From Cloeon dipterum (Eukaryota > Arthropoda > Insecta > Ephemeroptera > Baetidae), in the NCBI RefSeq assembly GCF_949628265.1, contig NC_088787.1, positions 31,298,844-31,362,843 on the forward strand: 64,000 nt of DNA, read 5' to 3'. Of this stretch, positions 24,546 to 37,100 are shown in pieces (the first letter of the stretch is position 1; every line of letters starts with the position of its first letter). Made by a program: the position numbers and the translations under genes. The notes under the pieces are model-generated. The model searched no databases. It had not been told where the DNA came from and worked only from the letters and a program-made list of their open reading frames with translations.

Positions 24546-27400
24546 CATATTGTTGCAACTACTTGTAATTGAGGCAAATATTAAAAACTGGTGATTTCCC
24601 ATAAATCCGTGTTAAATTTCGGGACCAAAAAACCGGAGATCCCTCCTATATCTTAAAATGTATCGTTTAAAATTTCCGAAAAAAATATGACAGACCCTTG
24701 TAACAACTGGTTGTAGGTTATTCATGGCAATGAAAATAGCAACTATACACGTAAATTAAAAAAAATGTTAACCAAATCCATTCGGGGCCGTTATAATAGT
24801 GGGCCGGGATTAATCTCACTAGCGAACAATTCACATATTTCGTTTAAAAAATAATGAAAAAAATTCACGTTTTCCTTGCCATGAACCTACAACTAAGTTG
24901 TTACACCCTCTCATCCGGTTAATAAAGTGGTCCAAAACCCAGAGAAATCCAAGTCGAAACCTGGAGGTTGGCAGCCCTCTGCTAATAATATAATAGTTTC
25001 TGCGAGTTCACTTATTTGGGGATCACTTTCCAGGCTTTTTTTGGACGGACGATTAAAAATACGAGTCGCTAATAATATATATTTTTGCTTCGCTCTGCCT
25101 AAAAACGCTAAAAACTTTTTGATCTTGCTATGCAATTGCCTGCCGCTTCCAAAGTAATTTGGCCTAGTTAATCCAAATGATTTATTTTTAAACTGGAGAG
25201 TGATGCAGTGTGTACGTCCAGATTTTTTAAAAAAGAAATGCATGTTTTACAAATCATTTTGATGATATCCTTGCGGTGAGATTTTTATTGCCTGACTTTC
25301 AAAATTAAATTATTTCATACAAAACCACGCATTTTGCGGGTTTCAACACTGTCTTCTTTTAGCACTGAGCGCACAGTCCAAGCAGAACTGGTGTTAAGCA
25401 TATTTATGTAAACGTCTGACGTCTGACCAAGAAAAAAGGAAAAATTATATTTATATATTAATTTGGTTAAGCAAAAAACGAGAGTGTCATTCGAATCTTC
25501 TCAATCAAACCTCCCGAAATAAGTGAATAATTGCACTTTTCCCACTGTCAAAATGTTCTCACTTCTTTGAAAATATTGGAGAATCATTTCAGAATTTTAT
25601 AGAGCCTGACTCTTGCCAAACTTGGAAATTTCTACAATTATACGTGAAGTGTACTCTCGACGACCCAGCTCAGCTATTATATTTTATTTCTGTCCTCCGT
25701 TTCTCTTTTCTCCCTATACTTTTCCGCAATTTCAAGAGCAATAAATTTATTTAAAATCTTCATTATCCCTGGTAAGTGACTTATATAATATATAACCTTT
25801 CTGTATATTAAAATGTGATGCAATCACGAGAATTACACACTGAGCAACAGAATTCCCCTCTATTGCAAGCAAAAATTGCAGAAAATAGTTGCAATTATAT
25901 TAAAATCTTTATTTGAATTAAATCGAAATGATTGACCTGTTCCAAAATGGTACCTTTTATTTGTTTTATAATGCATAATGCATTTCACCAGAAGAGGAGA
26001 GGAAATAGAGTTTTATGTTCAGCGACCGTGCAAAATATATAGTGGAGGCTCGCAAAATGTCATTTATCAAATTAGCCTCATCCGCAATAAATTACACACC
26101 GCTCTTTGCTTTAACGATAACAAATAGAATATCAGTTGCGGCTATTATTCGACGTTAATAGCCATCAAATTATTGAAAATACAATATGCTTCTCATCCCT
26201 GTTTCTTTCCACATAAAAAGGGATGAAATTAACAATAACCATCCTAATTTATTTATTAAGATATAAAAGTATGATGGTTAAAGTTTAAATAATTTATGAA
26301 GCACGTATATATAATTTCAAATGAAAATGTATACGATCTGAAATAGCAATTTCATGAAAGCAGTAAACGAGTTTTGTTAATGATGACCGGTTTGAATTTT
26401 AAATTTTGAGTTGTGCGAAAGCGAGCATTTTGCTGCACTTTGCAAGAAAAATCAATCACCATTGCTAATTTTTTCTCTATATATAGAAACTAATCAACAG
26501 AATAAAGATCGAGCAGTGCGCGTCTCTCATTTCTTGTCGTTATAAAAAGCAAAAAGCGCGGTGTGTTGTTATTTTCTGTTTTATCTGTTAAACCTGTTAA
26601 ATTATTTCTGTCCTGTGGATTTTGTGTGGTTCAAATTGAAATGTGTTATCATTACTTTTATTTGCGCTCGATATATCTTCTATCAATATAGCAGTAAAGT
26701 GCTTTTAGTTGTTTTATAATCAAATTTAAACATGGAGACGCTCACAATTAACTTTCTTCTGCCTGAAAAATCTAACACTTGTTAAATTTAAAGCGCAGAA
26801 TTTAATTTCTTTTTGTAAACATGATGTGTGTTTGTCCATCTTTTTCATGTCAATTTTTCTCTTTTGAAGTGCAGGAACGGCCTTAGTTTATTTCTTTCAA
26901 GTCGGCGATTTAAAAGATATATATTCCCGTAACATTTTCAAAGCCAGGATCAAGCTCCTCTTATATAGAGCGATGTTTTATGTTTCTCATTATCTCCTAC
27001 TACCTGACAAAATAAAGATCAGGGAACTCTATGAGCTCTTATTGCCTATTTGGGCAGATCGGAATTCAAAAGGTTTGGATTTGTGCGAGTTGCGCTTTGT
27101 CAACGGAAAGCAGTGAGAGAGGGCGCGTGAAAACCAATTAGAGCCAGGATGCAATCAGCTAGAGAACAAAAGGTCAGACGTGATTGGCCGCTCGCATTAA
27201 CACGCTCTCTCACACGAGGCGCAAATTCGCAAGCTGCTGTCCATCAATCAAATAAATAGCAAATCACACTAAATGAATAAAGCGAAGAGGAAGGGGAAAT
27301 TGTAGAAATAAGTCGTTTCTATTCGCTTTCCTTTTACAAATCAATTTAGTGGATTTTATGTACTGCGAAATTCTGATAAAACCCAGCAGCAGTCAAAATT
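24546..27400. other. AT-rich intergenic DNA, nothing recognised
   Basis: Only short ORFs without domain character. No microsatellite or repeat shared with the named families was found. Confidence 0.4.
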
Positions 27401-27404
27401 ATCT

Positions 27405-27560
27405 CGTTACTGTAAAATCACAATTTAAATCATTACTTAGCGAAAATTTCCTCAGAATTCGCACACCGACGAGAGGGATGGAAATCAAGCGAAAAATCGA
27501 TGACAAACCATGCAATTTTTCGAATAATTGCTGCGATTTTTTTTTAATGTGAGCCTCATT
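27405..27560 (+). repeat. Dispersed repeat family C, partial copy
   Basis: Contains TACTGTAAAATCACAATTTA, ATTCGCACACCGACGAGAGG and GGAAATCAAGCGAAAAATCG, aligning with copy 1 and with 21585-22010. Confidence 0.55.
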
Positions 27561-27839
27561 CCTGCAAAGTGCTTTTATGGTTTAAATGCCACGTCAAGAA
27601 AAAACCAAAAGTGAGGAAGGGAAACAGGTCTGTAACCCAATCTGGGCAAAAACGCGGTATTTGCACAAAAGAAATGAAACTGGCGCAATCTGCAATATGA
27701 AATAACACGCGAGGACGGGCACAAAAGCAGCAGCTCTCAGCACTCGTCTATAGAATATTATATTATTTTCTTTGCCGTGTTGTCAGCAGCGCAGCGGTAT
27801 CAAATGGAATAAAGTGCATTAGTATGCCTGTCATGGGAA

Positions 27840-28345
27840 CTTGCACAGCACAGGTATAGAGTGAGTACAGCGATAGCGTGAAGCAGAGCCGAGCGGCGGC
27901 GAGCCGAGCGTGCCAGCGACGTAATAACGAGCGGCTGCGGCGTTGCCAGCTCGCCTGATAATAATGGAGCTGCCTCTCTCTTCTTCTTGCCTTTTCGTCT
28001 ATTCAATTCGGTTCGCTCGGCAGCTCTCGCTCTCAAAATGTATGTGCATTTCGGCCTTGGAAAGGAGGGAGAGAGAAAATTACGCTGACGGCCCCGGCCC
28101 GCCGCGATGTATATAAATTATATACACTGCTCCACGCTACTCAGGGGGATTTTATATGTATATATGATGTGCTCTCTCCTCTTGCGGCCGATTGTATAAT
28201 GAAACCAGCTTGTCAAGTTCCCCTCGCATCCTTTTATCTAAAACACGCCCTCGCTTTGAGCCCGCTCAGAGCCGCGCATTTATTTTTATATCGAAGCTGC
28301 TGCATCCCCTAACTCGCAGATAAACACGGCCACTTTCGCTTTGCT
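27840..28345 (+). promoter_or_regulatory. GC-rich island with an orphan TATA/Inr core promoter
   Basis: A CpG-rich block ends in TATATAAA at 28110-28117, with TCAG (arthropod initiator-like) at 28141, 31 bp downstream. That spacing is classical for arthropod TATA promoters. No coding exon on the plus strand could be recognised within the next 1.8 kb, so the target may be a non-coding RNA, a distant exon, or none. Confidence 0.35.
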
Positions 28346-29220
28346 TATGCGCATCAACCCTATTTCGATGGGACGAGTGGGTTGCTTTTTAAATTAAAAT
28401 GTAAAATTATTGCTTTGAACTGTGAGGATATAGACGCTTTTTTATAGCCCTTTTGTGGTTTCACATCATTATTTTTTTAAACTCTCCATTCAGTTACATA
28501 AATGAGAGGAAAAGGTTTAAAATATCTGCTAGAGCAGAGTAAAAACTCTTTGATTGGTTCAAATTAAAACAAAAACTTTCACGTTGGAAGGAATCCAGTG
28601 AAAAATAATTAATTCTTTTTTAATTAAGTGATTGAAAATCTTTATGGTGTTGGTTTAATTCTTTCAAAAAAGTTAAACATTCTGATTATACAACTTGAAG
28701 TAACATGAACAATGAAGTAAATATTAGGAAATTTAGAATAGAGATCGTAAAACACTGACTGGAGTGAACAAGCAAGAGGCAGAAACGGCGCGCTCTTTTG
28801 GCGGCGGTCGATGCCGCAACTGCCGCCATAGCGCGGACTTCTCCGTCTCCAGCGTGCTCTTTTCTCTCCTCCAACAGCGAGCGCTCCTGCCACTCACGAT
28901 CAGATGCCCCGATTGGTTCTTCTCATTCCATTCAAAATTGTTATTTCAATGCTCTGCAACATCGTTAACTTTCACATCAATCGATTAATATTCTTGTTGA
29001 GAATTTGAACTCCATGCTGCATTTTTTTAAAATCGTTATTTTGTATTGTGCGCTTTTTATTCGGTCTTTCCCGAGAGCTCATCATAATAATTAATTCTTT
29101 CTCAAAATCAGAACTGGCTTTGGCTGTCGATGTGGCACTGTTGTCTCGATTTTATGTCCAATCAAAGTACTTCTCGTCAAATCGACGCCAACAGGAAAAA
29201 ACAGATTCCTACCAATTTCA

Positions 29221-29276
29221 CGCCATTAAATTAATTGATATTTAATTTAACTAATTAATTGATATTTAATTTAACT
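29221..29276. repeat. Two-copy tandem repeat
   Basis: The unit TTAATTGATATTTAATTTAA plus a CTAA/CTG joint is present twice back to back. It is AT-rich with no coding meaning. Confidence 0.8.
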
Positions 29277-29808
29277 GTGGTAATTTTGAATTGAGTAAAA
29301 GAATTTCAGCTGAATCCTTTTTATTTTAATTAAATTCACTGGTTGACTGGCGCATGCTGGCGAGACAGTTATTTTCTTGTCTAGAGTCTGGAGAGAGAAA
29401 GCAAGCCTTCAACGCCTTGGTAAATAAAACAATTCTCGAGTCGGCGCGTGCAGCACACGCACTCCACGCACGGCGCCTCTTTTCCAGTCCATCTAGCGGT
29501 TAAATAGAAAACTTGCAGGCGCTGCGTTGATTGGTTGAGCCCGTTTTTATCTCTTTATTGTATTATTAATTATTCAAGATTAGAAGAATAGACCTCTATA
29601 ACCGCGCCAAAAGCACAACAAACGTGTTCTTATTAAATTATAACACGTCTGCATAATGTTTCTGCCGGTATAACATACATTATTTTCTTAATCAAAAGCC
29701 CAGGAAGTTCTTTGAGCAAATTTTAAACTAGTTCTTTCCTTTAACTTTTGAACTAATTAACTGTAAAAAAATCGTGACGCTTTAATGCTGAGCTATCAAC
29801 GCGTGTCG

Positions 29809-29810
<2 letters not shown>

Positions 29811-29890
<80 letters not shown>
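29811..29890. repeat. (TC)n microsatellite upstream of TEX10
   Basis: A pure 80-bp TC run ending about 315 bp before the TEX10 start codon. Arthropod promoters often carry polypyrimidine/GAGA-type tracts, so it may be functional, but the sequence alone does not show this. Confidence 0.9.
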
Positions 29891-29892
<2 letters not shown>

Positions 29893-30111
29893 CTCTCTTT
29901 GCTATAAAAGCAAAACATCGACGATCGACATCACTCTTTGGCCGCTTGCCGCTGCTGCTTTTGCTTTATCTCGGTTCTGTCAACTCTTATTCTTTCAAGC
30001 GTGATGCGGAAAGCAGCGGTGCAGAAGAGCAGAAAAAGGGAGGAGTGGGGCGAGGGTATGCAACCCGCTTTTGATAATCGATTGTGCTCGCAGAGCGCAT
30101 GCGTTCACTTG

Positions 30112-30119
30112 TGACGTCA
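30112..30119. promoter_or_regulatory. Perfect CRE/ATF box in the TEX10 promoter
   Basis: TGACGTCA, a complete palindromic CREB/ATF site, lies 86 bp before the TEX10 ATG in a region without a TATA box. CRE sites close to the start are common in housekeeping promoters. Use in this organism is inferred. Confidence 0.45.
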
Positions 30120-30205
30120 CTGCGTACGCCCACCTTTGCCATACAACAAACAAAACACACAACACATGTGCTTTGGGTGCCTGAAAGAAGGAAAAGAACT
30201 TCGAA

Positions 30206-33200
30206 ATGGGCAAAAATCATCGACACCACAAGTTCCTGAAGTCTGAAAAGGCTAAGGTGAAGCTGAAAGCGAAGAAGACACTAACGAAAGGTCAAAATAT
30301 CACCGACACGAGCTTTAAAGTCAAGAAAATCGTGATTCAAAGCCAGCTCGCTCAACAGGCGGATGCCGAGCCGGTCACCAAGAAGAAACTCAGCCTCAAA
30401 GTATGTTTTTGTTATTGACGTAACAAATATGTTGCTGATTTAAAACACTTCTAGGATTTAATCAGCCGGTGTGAGCACCACAACACAAACATGCGCGTCG
30501 ATGCTCTGAACGGGCTTTTGGAGCTCGCGTCTACTCATTTGGACACTTTGGTACAGAACTTGTACACTTATATCAGAAAATGTTCCCACCTCTGCATCGA
30601 TAAAGAGTCTTTGGTCAGAAAGGAATCTCTGAAGCTGCTTCAATTCATCCTCCATGCCGTCGGAGTGGAAAATCTGGAACCGTTTTTGTCTGAGCTGGTC
30701 TCTTATTTGACTGTCGGTCTGTCCCATTTGCACAGGTTCATATTTAAGCATTTTTATATAAATGTCAATGTTACTACCCTCGTTTTTTAGGGAAATCCAG
30801 GAAGATTCCTTGCTGATGCTCGACGCCATTCTCGAAGCTGCACCGTCACTGGTGGCGAGAGCCGCCCCGAAGCTTCTGCCAGCCTTTCTGGACCAAATTT
30901 CAGTCAGGAAAAACTTAGTTGCGATGGATAGAACACTCTCAGTTAACCTCCAGAGCTCCAATACGAGTACTAGGTGGAGAATCAAGGTCCTTGGACGCCT
31001 GCACGCTCTGCTGACGGCCTCTGCAGAACTCAGCCCGAAGAAAAAGCAGGATTCGCACAAAGGACTGCGGCTGGTTAATCCAACCGAGTTAAACATCCCG
31101 ATTGCTCTGTACGAGTGGGATAAGCCGTGCATCATCCAAGGCCTGTTCAACACAGGAACTGGAATTTTAGTCGAGCAGGACCTTTTTTCCAGTCCGGAGA
31201 AAATGAAGAGCTATGTCGAGGTCCTCATGCCACTGCTGTTCGAAACGTGGATCGAAGTTGCGCCATCCTTTAAACAGCAGCAAGAAGCTGGTAGGTTCAT
31301 TGCACTGATCATTTCTTATTGTTTTTTTTTTAATTCCGTTTAGTTGATTTGGATGAAAAAAGCATTAACCAATATTTTTGCAGGAAACCTAATCTCTGGT
31401 GAAGCAGCTGAACTCCTTGACTGCATCTTGGAAATCATGCAATTAGTGTTTTATTTCCTGGAAGGAGCAGATGACTCAATAGTAAAACAGATAAAAATTA
31501 ATTTTAACATATTAATTACAATTTTATTTTTAAGGTGAAATGGTTCCGAACCAGCTTCAGAGAAAACTTTCTCAAGCACATTTTCGTGCACTTCCCGTAT
31601 GTGCAGAAGGAAGGTGGAGTGAAAGTTAAAAGAGGCCGAGACAGAGGTCAAGCCCCCTTTGAAGAGGATAAATACAAGCGTTGCAGTGCCCAGAATCTGG
31701 CTGTGTGCCTCATGGCTTGCATCTTCTGCGACAAACCTTCGCAGGAACAAGCGCAACTCATCTTTGACCACATCAAAAGTATTAAATTTTATAAAATATT
31801 CAAAAAATGTTGCTCTGGAATTACCTTATTATTATAATTTTCCAGCTAACAAAAGAACTTTTTTATTTGAAATCATTTTTACGTTAAAATTTGCATTTAA
31901 TTTTTGTAGTAATATGTTTAAAAAACTTGAGAAAGCAATCCTATCGTCAAGTTGGATCAAATGAACACCAAATTTGAGATCATCGGTCATTTTAGAAATT
32001 TTCTTGGATTCTGAAAACCACCGCTTTTTTAAAAAATGGAAACGCCCCTCAAAAGTGGCTTCAGGGCACGTGTGAAATTTTCAAGGTGTTGTTTGGCTTC
32101 CTTTTCAAATAATTCAATTTTATATTTATAAAAACACGAATTTTTCAATTTTTGCAAATGTCGCGAGCGCAAAATCTCGGGTTCTAAGCGCCAGAAATGC
32201 AAAAACTGCCCGTGGAGAGCTGAATAGTTTTGCGGTGGGTTCAACCCCTATTTTCCATAATTTCGAATATTTCATTCTCTGAATTGAGAAGTGAATATTG
32301 TGAAGTGAAACTTTCGCGATTTTTAGTTCTTTTTATCTGGAATTTGGATATTTGACTTTACAATCAGCTGGCCAAAGAAATTTCAGTTTTGCTTCAATTG
32401 TTGCAGAGAGCCTGGACAGCAGTCATGGTGTGTCAGAGAAACTGGTTCAAGTTCTGGAAATTGTGCTTATCGAACGCTGCTCGTACTGGGACGCGATCCA
32501 AATCCGAGTTGAGCCGCTGGCTAATTCTGTCGTCTCGGCCTGCATGAAGCACAAGCCAGACTTTTCCGAGTCTCCCCTGTTCAGTCTTTTGTGCGACCTG
32601 AGCCTGCACTCCATCAAGAAAAACAGAGCAAAGTAATAATTTCGCAATATTTATTTTCTTCTTATTAAATGGAATTAACTTTTCAGCCAAGGCTGTGACT
32701 TGATTTACGAGAGATTCATTCAAATGCTGCCTTCTGTGTTGACCAATGAGAGTGTTTCCATTAAGTCGATGACAACAATTACTACTCTAGTATCTGCGCT
32801 TCACACTGGGATCATCCTCAGTCTTCGAACACACTCGGCTCTCATTATAGGTTAAATTAAAATTATTTATCACTCAAGAAATGGCATATTTAAACAATCT
32901 TATTCTTTCAGAAAATTTTAAGAACGTGTGCGTGGCTGGAATGAGCCAGCAAGAGAGCAGAATGAGGATCGTCTACCTGCTTTTTGCTGCAAGCGTGTGG
33001 AGGACTGACATTTTGGACGCTGTGGGACGACAGCTTGTTAACAGCAAAGAAAATCACGCAGATCTCCTTTGTTACTACAGAGAACTGTTAGAATACTGGT
33101 ACGGCTTCATGAATTTCCCTATGAATGATCATTGAATTTAAATCTGAATATTTTTCAGGAGACAGAATAATCCTGACACCGCAGTAGCTGCGAAATTGAA

Positions 33201-33231
33201 CGCAATGCCCTGGCTGATGACTGCTGCATGA
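30206..33231 (+). CDS. TEX10: TEX10 / Ipi1-family pre-60S ribosome assembly factor
   Basis: Nine exons: 30206-30400, 30455-30735, 30791-31290, 31384-31481, 31535-31778, 32407-32632, 32687-32850, 32912-33098 and 33159-33231. All introns are GT-AG and the sum is 656 codons (655 aa). The start has the family's basic N-terminus (MGKNHRHHKFLK...KVKLKAKK), then the alpha-helical Ipi1 N-terminal region, with a clear family signature at the exon 2/3 join (H-R-E-I-Q-E-D-S-L-L-M-L-D). TEX10 works with PELP1 and WDR18 (yeast Rix1-Ipi1-Ipi3) and the SENP3/MDN1 machinery in nucleolar 60S maturation. Human TEX10 is about 930 aa, so this copy is shorter, mainly towards the C-terminus. Introns are 53-60 nt except two longer ones; the largest (31779-32406) carries repeat A. 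Confidence 0.9.
31935..32335 (+). repeat. Dispersed repeat family A in TEX10 intron 5
   Basis: Blocks seen: CATCGGTCATTTTAG, AATTTTTCAATTTTTGCAAA, GCAAAATCTCGGGTTCTAAG, GAAATGCAAAAACTGCCCGT and GTGGGTTCAACCCCTATTTT. The same ordered blocks recur at 36990-37340, 45500-46230 and elsewhere. Non-coding. Confidence 0.65.
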
Positions 33232-33556
33232 GCGATTACTGAATATACATTTGATCTTGCTGAGGTTATAAATATATATTCTAGACAGAGCTATAAATAA
33301 CTTTGACAATGACCTCTCTTATTTCTGAATAATCACGATAAATCTGAATGAACTTTTAAAAGTAGCAGGGTGTGTGGCACAGAGAAAGGGCATAAGCCAC
33401 GAATTATCATGACTTTCAATGCAAGGCTATTTTTTGAGATCTACCAAAATGTTGCAAAAAATCATGAAATGACCTTTTTGCACTTGGCTAACATGAGCTT
33501 TCTTTTCACTTTCATTATCATTATCTCGTTTTGCTCCCGCTCTGCACACGGGGTGG

Positions 33557-33566
33557 GTCACGTGAC
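33557..33566. promoter_or_regulatory. CLEAR-type E-box 1 upstream of ABCB6
   Basis: GTCACGTGAC, an exact 10-bp palindrome matching the CLEAR motif bound by MiT/TFE factors (TFEB; Mitf in flies). It lies about 340 bp before the inferred end of the 5' UTR exon. An identical copy is at 33741-33750. Confidence 0.5.
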
Positions 33567-33740
33567 TGCGGAACCCCCAGACAAGCAGATACGCCATGTT
33601 TTAATGAACAGACACGGAGACACGCTCCTTGAATATTCGGTGAAGCCACAAGCTGTAACCAGGCCAGCTGATGGGCGTTTTTGTTACCGAGGTTTAGGCA
33701 ATAATGGCGTACCTACCGGTCCTGGCGCTGCTGATGTTGG

Positions 33741-33750
33741 GTCACGTGAC
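33741..33750. promoter_or_regulatory. CLEAR-type E-box 2 upstream of ABCB6
   Basis: Second exact GTCACGTGAC, 184 bp after the first and within the same GGGTCACGTGAC context. Paired sites upstream of a gene whose mammalian product is reported in endolysosomal membranes suggest Mitf/TFEB control (inference). Confidence 0.5.
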
Positions 33751-33829
33751 CTTTGTCATATGATTTGAACGGGGGAGTGGTTGCTGCTGTTGCTGTTGCC
33801 CGGCGTTAAACTATTACGGAGTTTTGAAC

Positions 33830-34194
33830 ACTGCACACGGCGAGTTCAGAATTATTCAGTTTGTTTGCTCAGATGGTCTTGTCAGCTTAAGAGGAAAGGT
33901 TTGTGATTTCAAAATCGTGTTTATTCATTTCATTGTGAGATTGAGTTTTCCATTTTTCATGTAAAGAATTTACAATTAGATGGGTGCGTGAAGAATAAAA
34001 ATTCAACAAAATTCACTTAATCTTGTATTTTGTTGTTAATAATTTAAGATTATGAACAAAAATCATAATTTTTGGCAATTTGCATAAATAGATACATTAT
34101 ATATTTTGAAGAATTTATTTTTGTTTCTTACATAACACAGCGGATCCTCATTTTCACATTATTACATATTTCAGGACACTGAGACAGCTCAAAA
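33830..34194 (+). other. ABCB6: Probable 5' UTR exon and first intron of ABCB6
   Basis: A donor (GAGGAAAG|GTTTGTG, exon ending at 33898) and an acceptor (CATATTTCAG|GACACTGAG, exon starting at 34175) bracket a 276-nt intron 20 nt before the ATG at 34195. The transcription start is not determined, though a TCAGTTTG-type initiator-like stretch occurs near 33857. Inferred from splice signals only. Confidence 0.4.
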
Positions 34195-37100
34195 ATGAAG
34201 TACTGCCCTCCAAACGTCACGCTCGAAGACTTCTGGGTGGACCATGGCGTGTCGCCGTGCCTCATGGACACGGTTATGGCGCCGACCGTCGGAGGATTCC
34301 TCTTCCTCTTCGGCACCATCCAACTGTGGGTCTACAAAAAATACGCCACACCAGTGTCTGAATTCTCCCTGCCGAAGTCCCGGCTGTACGGGCTGCAAGT
34401 GTTCTGCCTGCTCCTCTTGCCCGTCCTCTGCGTCAGCAGGTTGGCGTTGCAGGCCTTCTACTTCCACGACGGAATCATCTACGGACACATGATCCTCTCC
34501 GCCGGCCTCATCGGGTCCTCTGCACTCTATTCGCTGGTGCTGCTGGTGGTGGAACGGAAGTACATGCTGCCATCCGTGCCTGCCAGGGGCCACGGAGTCA
34601 TCCTCCTCATTTACTGGACGCTGCTGTTCGTCTCGGAAAACCTCACCTTTGTCAATATTAAGGAGAAGGGTTGGTGGTTTAAATTGAAAGAGTACGCGTT
34701 AAGATAGGGTTTTTTGAAAATCGTGATAAGAATAATTTACAGTTTGACGGATGATATCGAAATGGGGCTTTTCATCGGGCGGTATATCGCCTGCCTTTTG
34801 ATTTTCATCCTTGGACTTCAAGCTCCTGGACTCATGACCTTGAGGGACTATCTAGACAGTGACACAGCAAGGCTGCACGATACGGTAAATGATTTTAATT
34901 GGGTTAAAGGACACAAAGATGTTAAAAAATATGATTTTTACACGTGAACCTAGATATTCTTTAAAGCAGATTAATTTGGATTTTTTTAAATCGTGCCCCT
35001 TGTTAGGCGTCAAGTGCTGGACTAAGATAGTGGCCATTTTTTGACGTCATAAGTGTCATGGCAGCCGATGCTCAGTTAGTTAAAATTATGCATTAATCAT
35101 GATAAAAATGGCTGCTCTCTTTCCAGCAATTGTCTGCTTAACTTTGGACCGATTTCAAAAAGCTTCTCAATTTTTTCTTTTGGCACACAAATGTCCTTTA
35201 GGACTGAAAAAAAAAATATTTGCAGGATGAGGAGCAAGGACAGCCACCGGGATCGACATTTAGAAATTTCTGGAGGAAGATAAACATGCTTCTGCCGTAC
35301 ATGTGGCCCAAAAAGGACTTTCTGCTTCAACTCAGGGTCATTTTCTGCTTCCTTTTGTTGGTCGGCGGCCGAGCCTTGAACCTTTTCGTCCCGATTTACA
35401 ACAAGAAAATTGGCAAGTCTACTAGACAAATTATTAATATATCGTAAATTTGAACAATTTAATTAGTGGACAGCATGGCCCCGGTGGAAGGAACTTCAAG
35501 CCTGGTGTTCCGTTGGGACCTGGTGCTCATCTACGTCGGCTTCAAGTTCCTCCAGGGCGGTGGAACGGGAGGCATGGGTCTGCTGAACAACCTGCGCACC
35601 TTCCTGTGGATCCGGATCTCGCAGTACACAACCAGAGAGGTGCAGGTCGACCTCTTCCGGCACCTTCACAGCCTCAGTCTGCGCTGGCACCTGGCCAGGA
35701 AGACCGGCGAGGTGTTGAGAGTGATGGACAGAGGCACTGACAGCATCAACAGCCTCCTCAACTACATCGTTTTCAGCATCTTGCCCACTATTGCCGACAT
35801 CTTGGTCGCCGTTATTTATTTTGTCACTACTTTCAACGTCTGGTTTGGCCTCATCGTCTTTCTCACCATGCTTCTCTACATAGGTATTTTTATATTCTGC
35901 ATTACTTTCAAGTTGCGGGCTGGATAATTTTTTTAGAGAAAATATTTGAATCAAATTTGGTATTTACTGAAGAGATGAATCGAATTTTAAATCAATTTCG
36001 CCTATAAATTTGTATAATATATATTAATTTTAAACATTTCTGTATATATATTTTAAAATATTTCCAAGGGTCCAGAATTGAAAAACAAATCTGTTTATTT
36101 TTTATAAAAATGTTTAGAGGAAAACAAATTTTTTTGTAATTTTGTTTACCTTTTATCTTAATTTAATGTCCCAATATCCTGCTTTGCTGTTCAAGCTTGT
36201 TTTTTTAACATTTTAACACGAAAAATCGTTTAAAAAATATTATCAATTTGCACACAGCCGCCACGGTTGTGATTACCGAGTGGAGGACAAAATTCAACCG
36301 CGCCATGAATTTGGCTGACAATCTGCAAAAAGCCAGAAGCGTCGATTCGCTGCTCAATTTCGAAACTGTCAAATATTACGGTGCCGAGGACTATGAGGTC
36401 AGCAATTACAAAGATGCCATTCTCTCCTACCAGGTATTGATTTACTATAAAAATCATAAAAATAGATAATTTTTAACTGTGTCTGTCGTAGAAAGAGGAG
36501 TGGAAGGCCACCGCCGCTCTCAGCCTGCTCAACACATTGCAAAATTTCATCATCAGTGGCGGATTGCTGGCGGGATCGCTCTTGTGCGTGCACATGGTTG
36601 TGAATCATCAAACGCTTACTGTCGGTGACTACGTCTTGTTTTCCTCTTACATCCTGCAGTTGTACGTGCCGCTCAATTGGTTTGGCACCTACTACAGGTA
36701 AAAGAAAGCTTGGCAGCCTGCCATCGATTACATAAATACCTGCAAATTTATGGATTACAAAGACGGAAAATCAACTAAAATAAAATTAATCTTAATTTAA
36801 ATTCTAAATTGATTTAAATTTTAACGCCAGTTTTCTTTGCATTGTGGTGACGTGTATTCTACTTGAAAATGTGCTTTTTCAATTTCTGATTAAAGTCTCT
36901 GATTTTCTATATATTTATTAACTAGACTGGCGAATTTTGAGTGTGCAATAACTACTCATTTTTAGCTGATGCAATTTGAGAGTTAAAATAAGCGTGGAAC
37001 TCAAAAGGTCAACAATACTCAATTTTTAATATTTCGTTTTTTTAGATTTTGGAAATTCAATTTCGATCAAATCAATTTCAAATCTTAAAAATCTCATATT

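Noticed and set aside
34244..34593. Overlapping ORFs on both strands of ABCB6 exon 1
   Set aside because: Shadows of the real coding frame, which matches the ABCB6 N-terminal membrane region.
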